Positions 1-5,975 of a stretch of DNA of 6,280 bases are shown here, piece after piece (within the stretch, counting starts at the first letter, position 1; every line of letters begins with the position of its first letter). This DNA comes from SHZI01 sp964417725 (lineage in GTDB: Bacteria > Pseudomonadota > Gammaproteobacteria > Steroidobacterales > GCA-2729495), in the NCBI GenBank assembly GCA_964417725.1, contig CAYQIV010000048.1:1-6280 (forward strand). Direction: 5' to 3'. The notes beneath the pieces were generated by a model that was not told where the DNA came from, made no database searches, and saw only the letters and a list, made by a program, of their open reading frames with translations. A program made the position numbers and the translations under genes.

Positions 1-741
1 GTCGAGGCGACCGCTGCGGTCTTTGGCCGGAAAGCCGTAGGGATTGACGGTGTGGGTGACGAAGGCGCGGTAGGTGCTGCCGTCCTCGGCCTTGATCTCG
101 GCCAGCGTCACGACCTCATCGACGATGCCGATGAGCGCACCGACGGTTTGCTTGCCCTCGATCTGAGGCACAAACACATTGCGGTTGTAGTCATCGAGCT
201 TTTCGTCGAGGATCGACACGAACACCACGTTCTTGCCGCGTGCGTGCTGCAAGTGGGTCAATGCGCTGATCATTTCCTGGCCGAGCAGGCCATAGGCCGC
301 GCGCAGGTCGGGCTTGCCGGAGCGGTCGCTGACGGCACCCGGCTGCGTCTTGCACCACGCGAAGCACTGGCGGGACAGCTGCGTGATCGAATCGAGAAAG
401 AAGGTCTGATAGCGCTCGAGCTGAGTCGGATCGCCAAACTTCTCGATGACGTGGTCGTAGTGCGCCTGCGAGAAGGCGCTCTCAGGCGGCAGCGACTTGT
501 CCGGGCCCGCGAGGAACACGAAGAAGTCGCGGCTCTCCGGCCACGAAGCCGGACGGATGGTGTCGCCCGGCCAGTCGGCCACGGCGAGATCGCCAGCCTC
601 AATGTCGAGGAACAGCGTGGTGGCCGGGTCGAGATCCTTGAGCCGGGTGGTCTTGCCGATGCCGGATTTGCCCAGCATCAAGAGCTTCACGCCCTTGCGT
701 TCGGCCATGCGCTGCTGCGCGGAGATGATGGGAAGGCTCAT
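1..741 (-). CDS. AAA/RecA-like phage ATP-binding protein (Sak4-like), 3' partial
   Basis: The frame is open from the ATG at 741 to the window edge, 247 codons with no stop, so the C-terminus is missing. Residues 24-31 (GKSGIGKT) form a Walker A P-loop. A hydrophobic strand ending in Asp, TFFLDSIT at 113-120, fits Walker B, and LFLDIEAGD at 43-51 fits the second strand of the RecA fold. A later strand, VVFVSILDEK, could be a sensor element. Together these match the phage nucleotide-binding ATPases (AAA_24 type) related to Sak4, which are thought to assist single-strand annealing or replication in the cytoplasm. The ATG overlaps the TGA of the upstream Bro-N gene by one base (TGATG), so the two are probably translationally coupled. 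ATPase family assignment is firm; the Sak4-like role is inferred and no recombination-specific motif separates it from other phage P-loop proteins. Confidence 0.88.
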   Translation of the reverse strand, partial: MSLPIISAQQRMAERKGVKLLMLGKSGIGKTTRLKDLDPATTLFLDIEAGDLAVADWPGDTIRPASWPESRDFFVFLAGPDKSLPPESAFSQAHYDHVIEKFGDPTQLERYQTFFLDSITQLSRQCFAWCKTQPGAVSDRSGKPDLRAAYGLLGQEMISALTHLQHARGKNVVFVSILDEKLDDYNRNVFVPQIEGKQTVGALIGIVDEVVTLAEIKAEDGSTYRAFVTHTVNPYGFPAKDRSGRLD

Positions 742-1502
742 CACGCGGCCTCCTTCAGTTCATCGGCGACGGCGGGATTCCAGAGGATCTGGTAGCCGCT
801 GTGGCCGTTGCGCGAGTACGGCATGGCCTCGGCCCATGCTTCACCCGCCTCGGTCAGTTCCCATTCGTCACGGTCGTTGCGAAACTGGAAGCCGCCTGCC
901 GCCAGCATCTGGTTGGTGGCCTTGGCCGAACGGTTCAGCAGCTTGCCGAGCTGGGTGGCGTTGAGCGCGCAGATCGGCTCATTGGCCGACGGCAGCGCAC
1001 GGCGCAGCACCTCGGTGGTGATGCCGGTGTTCTCCTGAATGCATGTGAGCGTTGCCGCTGCGGCGATGCCCGGCTTCACGCCCGGCACCTTCGCTACAGC
1101 CTCGCCGATCAGCAGGATTGCGGACACGCGGTCGTGGGTCGGCGCGGGCAAGGCCGCCAGCGCACTGGGGGCGGCGTAGCTGCCGGTCTTGCGGATCGCG
1201 GGCAGCACTTCACTGGTGAGCCAACGCTTGAAACGCTTGGCGGCATCCTTGGTGCTGCCGAGGATCAGGGCGTAGAGGCCAGACTCGTTGACATGGTTGG
1301 CGCGCTGCGTGCGGCCGAGGTTGTCGATGACCTCCAATTTCTGGAGATCATCACCATCGACGTGGGATTTGATCGCCTGAGACGGATTGCCCATCTCCAA
1401 GGCATTGCAGACGTCGCTGGCGTTGAACCACGGCAGGCCAGCACCATCGACCTGGATGCGCACGGCGTGTGCTTCGAACTGGAAGGGAATGATTGCGCTC
1501 AT
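741..1502 (-). CDS. Bro-N family phage antirepressor
   Basis: This 253-residue protein has a clear N-terminal Bro-N domain (about residues 8-108): WFNASDVCNAL at 25-35, VNESGLYALILGSTKDAAKR at 71-90 and the closing KRWLTSEVLPAIRKTGSY at 92-109. Bro-N proteins bind DNA and in phages usually act as antirepressors or early regulators. A second domain (about 120-253) holds a segment beginning ALNATQLGKLLNRS and later DEWELTEAGEAWAE, a pattern like the KilAC/antirepressor C-terminal domains. A longer frame begins at 1550, but the ATG at 1502 is preferred: GGAG lies eight bases before it, and the upstream gene's TAA ends five bases before it. It lies between the 158-residue unknown gene and the ATPase in one operon. 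In this setting it could counter the Xre repressor encoded at 5910-5632, but that target is inferred. The family is secure; the function is likely. Confidence 0.9.
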   Translation of the reverse strand: MSAIIPFQFEAHAVRIQVDGAGLPWFNASDVCNALEMGNPSQAIKSHVDGDDLQKLEVIDNLGRTQRANHVNESGLYALILGSTKDAAKRFKRWLTSEVLPAIRKTGSYAAPSALAALPAPTHDRVSAILLIGEAVAKVPGVKPGIAAAATLTCIQENTGITTEVLRRALPSANEPICALNATQLGKLLNRSAKATNQMLAAGGFQFRNDRDEWELTEAGEAWAEAMPYSRNGHSGYQILWNPAVADELKEAA

Positions 1503-1507
1503 GGCGA

Positions 1508-1984
1508 TTACTCCGAATCGAGGGAAAGGGTGAAAGACGGCTTGCCGCAATCCACGGTGCGGGCGGCGGCGAACTGCTGTTGCAGCGCCGGAGGCCAGTT
1601 CGTGTAGCGGGATTCGGAGACGGACAACTTGATGTCGAGGTAGCCGTCGACCTTCTCGCCTGATGCCACGATGCGTTCGGCGATTTCGGTCAATTGCTGC
1701 TGGTTCCAGCTGACCTTCTTGGGCAACTCGAACTTGAGCCGCAGCGGGCCATCGCTGATGTGGGCGGTGCCGAAATCGCGGCCGGATTCACGCAGCGCGG
1801 CGCGGGCCTGCTCGCCGTAGCACTGATCCAGCGCCGCGTCGAACTTGGTGCGGGCCTTCTTGAGCCAGTCAATGGCTGCGTCGAGGTTCTTGTCGATTTC
1901 CGCCTTCTGCTCGGGCGGCAGCGCAGCCAGCTGGCTGACGGACATCTCGGCGATGTCGGCGGGGAAGATGGTTAGATCGTTCAT
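1508..1984 (-). CDS. Conserved-looking phage protein of unknown function (158 aa)
   Basis: I do not recognise a named family. The N-terminal part (about residues 13-66) looks all-helical and charged, possibly a short coiled coil, e.g. PEQKAEIDKNLDAAIDWLKK. The second part (about 80-158) alternates short strands and turns (GPLRLKFELPKKVSW, DGYLDIKLSVSES) and ends in GKPSFTLSLDSE. It has no signal peptide, membrane segment or cysteine cluster, so a small cytoplasmic two-domain protein is likely. Two ATGs compete, at 1990 and 1984. The one at 1984 is chosen because GGGAG lies six bases before it, while the same site touches the first ATG. The frame extends upstream to 2191, but that part only shadows the HTH_17 gene. 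It starts 11 bases after that gene's stop and ends five bases before the Bro-N start, so all are co-transcribed. A role in early phage replication or recombination is suggested only by position. Confidence 0.8.
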   Translation of the reverse strand: MNDLTIFPADIAEMSVSQLAALPPEQKAEIDKNLDAAIDWLKKARTKFDAALDQCYGEQARAALRESGRDFGTAHISDGPLRLKFELPKKVSWNQQQLTEIAERIVASGEKVDGYLDIKLSVSESRYTNWPPALQQQFAAARTVDCGKPSFTLSLDSE

Positions 1985-1995
1985 GGCCATCTCCC

Positions 1996-2259
1996 TCACT
2001 GGTACGCACGAGTGAAGCTGGAGTAACGCGAGACGCGTCGCTCGAAGGCTTCGATTTCGTGCAGGAGGTAGGTGACGCGGCGGCCGAGCTTGCAGTAGAT
2101 CGGTCCGAGCTGTTCCTGACGCCAGCGGCGCAAGGTCTTGACGGAGAGCCCCCAGCGGATGGCGAGCTCGTTTTCGTCGAGGGCGATGCACACGGCACCG
2201 CCGGGGTTGGGTCGGAAGGAGTCCCGACCGGTTTGGGTTGCTGGAACTTGGGTTTGCAT
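1996..2259 (-). CDS. HTH_17 / AlpA-like DNA-binding protein
   Basis: This 87-residue protein has a winged helix-turn-helix of the HTH_17/MerR-like class used by AlpA regulators and phage excisionases. ENELAIRWGLSVKTLRRWRQ at 29-48 is the helix-turn-helix, and GPIYCKLGRRVTYLLHEIEAF at roughly 52-72 is the wing, with the usual G-x-x-Y/V-x-x-L-G-R-R pattern and a closing DNA-contact helix. The first ~25 residues look disordered. The ATG at 2259 is chosen because a full AGGAGG lies nine bases upstream; a GTG at 2289 in the same frame has no such site. This is the first gene of the leftward operon to the ATPase. Its likely role is a local regulator of that operon or an excision/DNA-architecture factor; the sequence does not decide. 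The start codon directly abuts an 11-bp hairpin arm, so translation may be controlled. Confidence 0.85.
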   Translation of the reverse strand: MQTQVPATQTGRDSFRPNPGGAVCIALDENELAIRWGLSVKTLRRWRQEQLGPIYCKLGRRVTYLLHEIEAFERRVSRYSSFTRAYQ

Positions 2260-2295
2260 TTCGATGTGCCTCCTAGATGAAATGGGCACATCGAA
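2260..2295 (-). promoter_or_regulatory. Perfect 11-bp inverted repeat over the RBS of the HTH_17 gene
   Basis: On the minus strand the arm TTCGATGTGCC (2295-2285) is followed by a 14-base loop and the exact reverse complement GGCACATCGAA (2270-2260). The ATG at 2259 follows at once. The ribosome binding site AGGAGG (2274-2269) lies across the loop and the base of the second arm, so an mRNA hairpin would hold two of its six bases in the stem and place the start codon at the stem foot. This could be a translational control hairpin. As DNA it could be a dyad operator, for example for the HTH_17 protein itself. The repeat is directly visible; its role is inferred. Confidence 0.75.
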
Positions 2296-2321
2296 GTCTC
2301 CGCATGGAACTACGGACTGAA

Positions 2322-2339
2322 TCCGGATCGGACTCCGGA
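2322..2339. repeat. TCCGGA pair (dyad) between the 309-aa gene and the HTH_17 gene
   Basis: Two copies of the palindrome TCCGGA at 2322-2327 and 2334-2339 are 12 bp apart start to start, and can also pair as a 6-bp hairpin with a 6-base loop. A direct repeat CGGACT (2313-2318 and 2329-2334) overlaps them. The site lies in the 94-bp gap upstream of the leftward HTH_17 operon, where an operator would be expected. On the minus strand the T-run comes before the stem rather than after it, so it is not a terminator for the leftward genes. I could not find a convincing -35/-10 pair in this gap. Confidence 0.35.
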
Positions 2340-2353
2340 AAAATCTACGACCT

Positions 2354-3283
2354 TCATTGGCGGCGGACTTGGTAGTAGCCGCCAGACTTCACGAGAACGA
2401 GGAAGTCCTCCCGCGTTTCCTTGTCGCCGAAGGCCTCATCAAAAGATCTGGCAGCAGAGTGGACTTGCGGTTTGACATCGACCCACTTCATAGCCGGTGG
2501 CGTCTTGCCTTCTACGCCCCACATCACTTTCAGAATTGCCGCCCGCGTATCACTCACCAGTCGTGATGAAGCAAAGTGAGGCAATTTCACGCGGGTGCCT
2601 TGTAGATACTGCTCTGGCTCCGGCGCACCACTGGGCGTGACGTAGCCGCGCAGTACCCGGTCGAATGCGCTCGCGTCGAAAACATCCTGCCCGTCATCCA
2701 CGCGAACGAACTCGTCGAGCGCCCGAATCACATGGTCACGGGGCAGATCTGCCTGAACTCGGCGGGCCTGCAAAATCACGCCACCGCGCGACCACACCGA
2801 GTCGGCCAGAACGGAGGATGTGCCAGCGACTGGCGCGCGCGCCCACGCCCGCCCGACAAACACCGGGGCAAAATCATGCGTCCCGGCGATGCGCATGTCG
2901 CCGAGGTGCCAGAGGTGCTGTGGCGTGCGGCATGGGCGGCTGGCGCGCCGCCGATCTTCGATGCCGATCAGGCGGGCCAAATCGGCCAGCCATGGCTCGA
3001 TCTGGATGCCGTACAACGCGATCTCGTTCAATGGCTGCACGACAGTGCGACCGTCCAGCGGGCTGCGATAGCGGTAGCACCCCGCATCCGGATCAGCCTC
3101 GATTTCGACCTCGCATTCGGAGTCGAGGAACGGGGCCATCACATGCGTGAGATGACCCTCGGCGGTGACCCAGCCCCGCTGCAGGAACTGTGAACAGTCA
3201 CGCCCGAGCATTGTGGCCAGCACAGGCGTGGCCAGGCTCGATAGCCTGTCGATGGCGATCAAGAAGCGCAGGTGCAATGACAT
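2354..3283 (-). CDS. Unknown protein (309 aa), partner of the 474-aa protein
   Basis: I do not recognise a family. The start ATG at 3283 is supported by GGGAG about nine bases upstream, just after the stop of the preceding gene, leaving a 13-base gap. The first ~50 residues (RLSSLATPVLATMLGRDCSQ at 13-32, then FLQRGWVTAEG) have the look of a small helical or winged-helix unit. Residues 55-95 look like β-strands (CEVEIEADPDAGCYRYRSP). The middle is rich in Arg, Ala and Trp, including HLWHLGDMRIAG and WARAPVAGTSSVLADSVWSR. The C-terminus ends in FLVLVKSGGYYQVRRQ. I see no P-loop, HExxH, nuclease motif, signal peptide or membrane helix, so a cytoplasmic protein is likely. The tight junction implies it is made together with, and perhaps works with, the 474-residue protein. 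It could be an accessory phage factor (defence, anti-defence or immunity), but nothing in the sequence proves this. Confidence 0.82.
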   Translation of the reverse strand: MSLHLRFLIAIDRLSSLATPVLATMLGRDCSQFLQRGWVTAEGHLTHVMAPFLDSECEVEIEADPDAGCYRYRSPLDGRTVVQPLNEIALYGIQIEPWLADLARLIGIEDRRRASRPCRTPQHLWHLGDMRIAGTHDFAPVFVGRAWARAPVAGTSSVLADSVWSRGGVILQARRVQADLPRDHVIRALDEFVRVDDGQDVFDASAFDRVLRGYVTPSGAPEPEQYLQGTRVKLPHFASSRLVSDTRAAILKVMWGVEGKTPPAMKWVDVKPQVHSAARSFDEAFGDKETREDFLVLVKSGGYYQVRRQ

Positions 3284-3296
3284 TGTCGGCGCTCCC

Positions 3297-4721
3297 TCAG
3301 AATTCGCTCAGGACGCCGAGGCGGATCAACTGCTCCAGCACGCGCTTGCGGTCGTCCTCCGTTTTGCTCTTGTCGTTCAGGCCGTTGGGGGCGGTGATCT
3401 GCACGGCGACGTTGTGGGCCTTGCGGTGGGGCTGTGCGGCCATGCGCATCACCAGCTTCACCTGCACCAGCGCGTACTGGCTCAGATCCTCGGCGGCGTA
3501 ATCCTCATAGGCGACCTGATAGATGTTGCGACCATCGCGCCGGTCGCGGGTGATTTCCATCTTGCTCGCCAGCTGCCGGGCGACGGCTTTTCCACCCAGC
3601 TCCATCTGTTGCTCAAATGGCTTGGCCACCTTGATCTGCAAGATGTCGATTTTCTCGATGTCCGCGATGCGATCCTGTTCTAGCCGCTGGAGCATGGCCG
3701 ATGTCGAAAACCCGAGCAGATCGAATTGACGCATTGGCATGTCATCAATCGCGCCCTCATGCGCCAACGCCACATCACGGAAGATGGTGGCAAGCTCCCG
3801 GCGCTTTTCCCGGTCTTCGCAGAACACAGTCAGCGCCCCGGTGGCCGGTTCCCAGGAAAAGCGCGCCGACATGGCTGCGGGTTCCTCGTGATCGACCACC
3901 TGGCCATCTTCCACCTGCCGGTAATGCGCGGTGGAGCCATTGAAGGTGGCGCACAGCGTGTGCAGCTGGGTCAGGGGTTCGTCGTCAGCCTCGTCATCAT
4001 CTTCGCGCTGTGCGTGCGACAGGCCGCACCGCACAAACTGCTCGATCAGGATTTGCTCCTTCGGCACATGCGGGAACAGCTCGGCAATCCGTGTGCGCAG
4101 CGTTTCCTCAATGTCATCGCCACTTTTCGGCTCCACCCCCTTGGGGCCAAGGTAGTGGCTGGAGAAGTGCTCGCTTTTCCACTGACGGTGCATCACCTGT
4201 TCGTGCTCGGCCTGATCGAAGCGCGCTTCGCGGCGTGCTCCGGCCTCGGGAAATTCCTGCAGGATGCACAGGTGCAGTGCGCGGCTGTGGCGGTCGCTGG
4301 GCGCGGCGAGTACGGCGGCATCGTCTTCGCGCCGTGCATCGAGCACCGCCTGAACGGCCTGCGCGCCGTAGTCATCGCCGAGCAGGATCACTCGTTCAAC
4401 AGCATCCTCGAGGCGCTGACGGATGGGATCATCCAGCTTGGCCACGCAATGGAAAAATGCCTGACGGGATTCGACCGGCAGTTTTCCCTTGGCGGCATCA
4501 GCCAGTGCCTGCAGCTCCGGCAACGCATCGCCGCTGGCGTGTTCGAGCAGGCGCACCACCAGCGCCGGGCGCTTGACCTTGCGCAGGAGATCGACGAAAT
4601 GCTCCATCCCGGGCAGGATGGTGGGGCCGTCATCGGATCGCTGTTCGCGCGCACGTTTCGGTGACGACTTCGGGTTGACCACTTTCTCCTGCTGGGCGGT
4701 GGTGGTGTGACCGGTAGGCAT
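3297..4721 (-). CDS. Unknown protein (474 aa), first gene of a two-gene unit
   Basis: I do not recognise a family. The ATG at 4721 has AAGGAG seven bases upstream, a strong ribosome binding site. The N-terminal ~35 residues are basic and probably disordered (KSSPKRAREQR at 18-28). Residues 39-135 look like paired helices rich in Leu and Ala (HFVDLLRKVKRPALVVRLLE at 41-60; ERVILLGDDYGAQAVQAVLD at 109-128). An acidic linker, EDDDEADDE (240-248), divides the protein. The C-terminal half mixes strands and helices: ALTVFCEDREKRRELATIF, then IEKIDILQIKVAKPF, and a final helical segment ending LEQLIRLGVLSEF. No catalytic motif, signal peptide or membrane segment is visible. The gene follows the terminator of the Xre-ImmA unit, carries a leader box shared with the repressor gene, and is followed 13 bases after its stop by the 309-residue gene. 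The basic tail would suit nucleic-acid binding, but that is only a guess. Confidence 0.85.
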   Translation of the reverse strand: MPTGHTTTAQQEKVVNPKSSPKRAREQRSDDGPTILPGMEHFVDLLRKVKRPALVVRLLEHASGDALPELQALADAAKGKLPVESRQAFFHCVAKLDDPIRQRLEDAVERVILLGDDYGAQAVQAVLDARREDDAAVLAAPSDRHSRALHLCILQEFPEAGARREARFDQAEHEQVMHRQWKSEHFSSHYLGPKGVEPKSGDDIEETLRTRIAELFPHVPKEQILIEQFVRCGLSHAQREDDDEADDEPLTQLHTLCATFNGSTAHYRQVEDGQVVDHEEPAAMSARFSWEPATGALTVFCEDREKRRELATIFRDVALAHEGAIDDMPMRQFDLLGFSTSAMLQRLEQDRIADIEKIDILQIKVAKPFEQQMELGGKAVARQLASKMEITRDRRDGRNIYQVAYEDYAAEDLSQYALVQVKLVMRMAAQPHRKAHNVAVQITAPNGLNDKSKTEDDRKRVLEQLIRLGVLSEF

Positions 4722-4748
4722 AGGCAGACTCCTTCAGAAAGTGCGCGA

Positions 4749-4767
4749 TTGCGCGAACTGTTAATAG
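4749..4767 (-). promoter_or_regulatory. Leader box shared with the Xre gene (copy 2)
   Basis: On the minus strand this is CTATTAACAgtTCgCGCAA, matching the copy before the Xre gene at 16 of 19 positions, including an unbroken run of nine. It ends 27 bases before the ATG of the 474-residue gene and starts eight bases after the terminator T-run. Likely an operator for the Xre repressor or a common promoter element. No good -35/-10 pair was found for this unit, although TATTAA inside the box could serve as a -10. Confidence 0.45.
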
Positions 4768-4775
4768 CTGGGTTC

Positions 4776-4799
4776 AAAAAATGCCGACGTGAGGTCGGC
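4776..4799 (-). terminator. Rho-independent terminator after the Xre-ImmA unit
   Basis: On the minus strand GCCGAC (4799-4794) and GTCGGC (4788-4783) pair perfectly around a five-base loop, followed by one A and six T (4781-4776). It begins about 20 bases after the protease gene's TGA. It separates the repressor/protease unit from the 474/309 unit, so the second unit needs its own promoter or read-through. Confidence 0.85.
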
Positions 4800-4818
4800 G
4801 CGGGCGGGATGGCAATGG

Positions 4819-5631
4819 TCAGCGCACGAAGTTCTCCGGACGGATCAGGCCGTAGCGTTGCATGCGCACCTGCACAAAGCGTGGGTTGACGCCAAAACGC
4901 AGGGCCAGCGCGCGCTCCAGTAATTCCATGTCCGCTCGGTCATCGGCGGTGAGATGCAGGCTGGTGCCGGGGATCTCCGGGTCAATCGACGGGCCGCGAT
5001 GCAGGTGGACGTTGTATTCCGGGGCCAGCGCTTCTGCGGCCGCGTTCAAGAGCTGGCGCGGCACCAGCAGCGAACCCATGAACTCATTGGCGCGCAGTTC
5101 GGCAAAATGCACGTCGGACGCCAGCGCTGCCGGTACGCCGGTGGGCACCTTCGCCAAGTGCTCGCTGTCCGGCGTGGTGGTGCGGTAGGCGCGCTGCACG
5201 GCTGGCTCGAAGGCATCGAACAGCCCCGGCCCCTTGCTGCCGTCCATGATCCAGCCCGGCGCATCGAATACTGCATGGCCCAATTCGTGGGCCAGCGTGC
5301 TCAGTGCCAGCAGTTCGCTGAGTTTTTCGCCAACGGGCGAGACGCACACCATCGCGGTGTCGGGAACACCAGGGTCGTACTCGCAGATACCGAAGACGTG
5401 GTTGCCGTCCTCGTCGTGCACCTCGCATTCGGCGCTGACCTCGAGCGCGAAGTCGATGCCGTTGATCTTCAAGCGCTCGATTTGGCGCAGCGTGTCGAAG
5501 GCAATCGCATCAACGCCACCCCCGACCAACTGCTGACGGGCCAGCGCGGCGATGGCTTCGATCTCGATGTGCTTGATGTATTTGGGGCGCTTGCGGTCGC
5601 AATGCCGATAGTCGAGGGTCAGAACCGGCAT
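4819..5631 (-). CDS. ImmA/IrrE-type zinc metallopeptidase (COG2856)
   Basis: This 270-residue protein carries the gluzincin signature HELGH at 115-119 (LAHELGHAVFD), with zinc ligands His115 and His119 and catalytic Glu116. The helix ELRANEFMGSLLVP (178-191) contains the family's second motif, whose Glu178 is the expected third ligand. Family members of this arrangement cleave a partner Xre repressor in the cytoplasm, as ImmA cleaves ImmR in ICEBs1. The protein is longer than the smallest family members, with about 80 residues after the second motif, including a possible sensing or dimerising part that ends in RFVQVRMQRYGLIRPENFVR. Its ATG at 5631 directly follows the repressor's TGA (TGAATG), with GGAG nine bases before it, indicating coupled translation. 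Catalytic family is clear. The actual substrate is inferred to be the adjacent Xre protein; an Xre/COG2856 toxin-antitoxin-like role is the main alternative. Confidence 0.92.
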   Translation of the reverse strand: MPVLTLDYRHCDRKRPKYIKHIEIEAIAALARQQLVGGGVDAIAFDTLRQIERLKINGIDFALEVSAECEVHDEDGNHVFGICEYDPGVPDTAMVCVSPVGEKLSELLALSTLAHELGHAVFDAPGWIMDGSKGPGLFDAFEPAVQRAYRTTTPDSEHLAKVPTGVPAALASDVHFAELRANEFMGSLLVPRQLLNAAAEALAPEYNVHLHRGPSIDPEIPGTSLHLTADDRADMELLERALALRFGVNPRFVQVRMQRYGLIRPENFVR

Positions 5632-5910
5632 TCACTTCTTCTCCGTGACTTCCCGGCGGTACATCCGCACCACGTTGCCCACATCGTCGCGCATGTCGGG
5701 GGGCAAGCGGCTGGCCTCGACAAAGGCGTCGTCCGGGTCGATGCCCAGAATCTCTGCCGCCTTGCGGATCAGTTCATCCTTGGGCGGTTTTTCCATGTCG
5801 CGTTCGATGCGCGACCAGTAGGCAGGCGAAATCTCGAGCTGACGCGCGAACTCGTTCATCTGGATCTGCTTCTCTTCGCGCTTTTTGCGAATGAAGGCTC
5901 CGAAAGGCAT
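5632..5910 (-). CDS. Xre-family (HTH_3) repressor
   Basis: This 92-residue protein is a compact Cro/CI-type DNA-binding repressor. The helix-turn-helix covers about residues 6-57: FIRKKREEKQIQ is helix 1, MNEFARQLEISPAYWSRIER (18-37) contains the scaffold and recognition helices, and ELIRKAAEILGID closes the five-helix bundle. A short charged tail (RLPPDMRDDVGNVVRMYRRE) follows and may dimerise the protein or expose the cleavage site. The ATG at 5910 has AGGA seven bases upstream. The gene is first in a two-gene unit with the protease, has its own promoter, and faces a divergent gene at 6082. It most likely represses its own promoter and the divergent early or recombinase operon, and perhaps the 474/309 unit through the shared box. 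Family assignment is firm; targets are inferred from the operator-like sequences. Confidence 0.92.
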   Translation of the reverse strand: MPFGAFIRKKREEKQIQMNEFARQLEISPAYWSRIERDMEKPPKDELIRKAAEILGIDPDDAFVEASRLPPDMRDDVGNVVRMYRREVTEKK

Positions 5911-5923
5911 GTGTGTTTCCTAG

Positions 5924-5942
5924 TTGCGTGATTTGTTAATAG
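5924..5942 (-). promoter_or_regulatory. Leader box shared with the 474-aa gene (copy 1)
   Basis: On the minus strand this is CTATTAACAaaTCaCGCAA. It begins five bases after the -10 hexamer, so it covers the expected transcription start (near 5940), a usual place for a repressor site. It ends 13 bases before the Xre start codon, next to the ribosome binding site. The second copy is at 4749-4767. Confidence 0.45.
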
Positions 5943-5946
5943 TTCG

Positions 5947-5975
5947 AGCGTACTGCGGAGGATGCCGCTTGTCAA
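5947..5975 (-). promoter_or_regulatory. Sigma-70-type promoter of the Xre-ImmA unit
   Basis: On the minus strand a perfect -35 TTGACA (5975-5970) is followed by a 17-bp spacer and TACGCT (5952-5947) as the -10, three of six consensus bases including the key first T, second A and last T. Start of transcription would fall near 5940, giving a leader of about 30 bases before the ATG at 5910. Confidence 0.7.

Noticed and set aside
52..795. Long + strand open frame (247 codons)
   Set aside because: It lies opposite the ATPase gene, whose Walker motifs are clear, and its Arg/Ala/Leu-rich translation shows no domain. High GC produces such antisense frames.
801..1607. Long + strand open frame (268 codons) opposite the Bro-N gene
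   Set aside because: The Bro-N domain on the minus strand is unmistakable, and this frame has low-complexity composition and no supported start.
1985..2191. N-terminal extension of the 158-residue gene to 2191
   Set aside because: This part overlaps the HTH_17 gene in another frame and lacks a start site, while GGGAG is correctly placed for the ATG at 1984.
2322..2345. TCCGGA hairpin followed by A-run as a terminator
   Set aside because: For leftward transcription the T-run precedes the stem, and for rightward transcription no T-run follows and no + strand gene exists here.
3726..4664. Long + strand open frame (312 codons) opposite the 474-residue gene
   Set aside because: The minus-strand frame is longer, has a strong AAGGAG site and fits the gene order. 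The + frame has no ribosome binding site and starts inside the other gene.
4954..5931. Long + strand open frame (325 codons)
   Set aside because: It covers the antisense of the HELGH protease and of the whole Xre gene, and runs across the junction between them. Both of those genes have clear family motifs.
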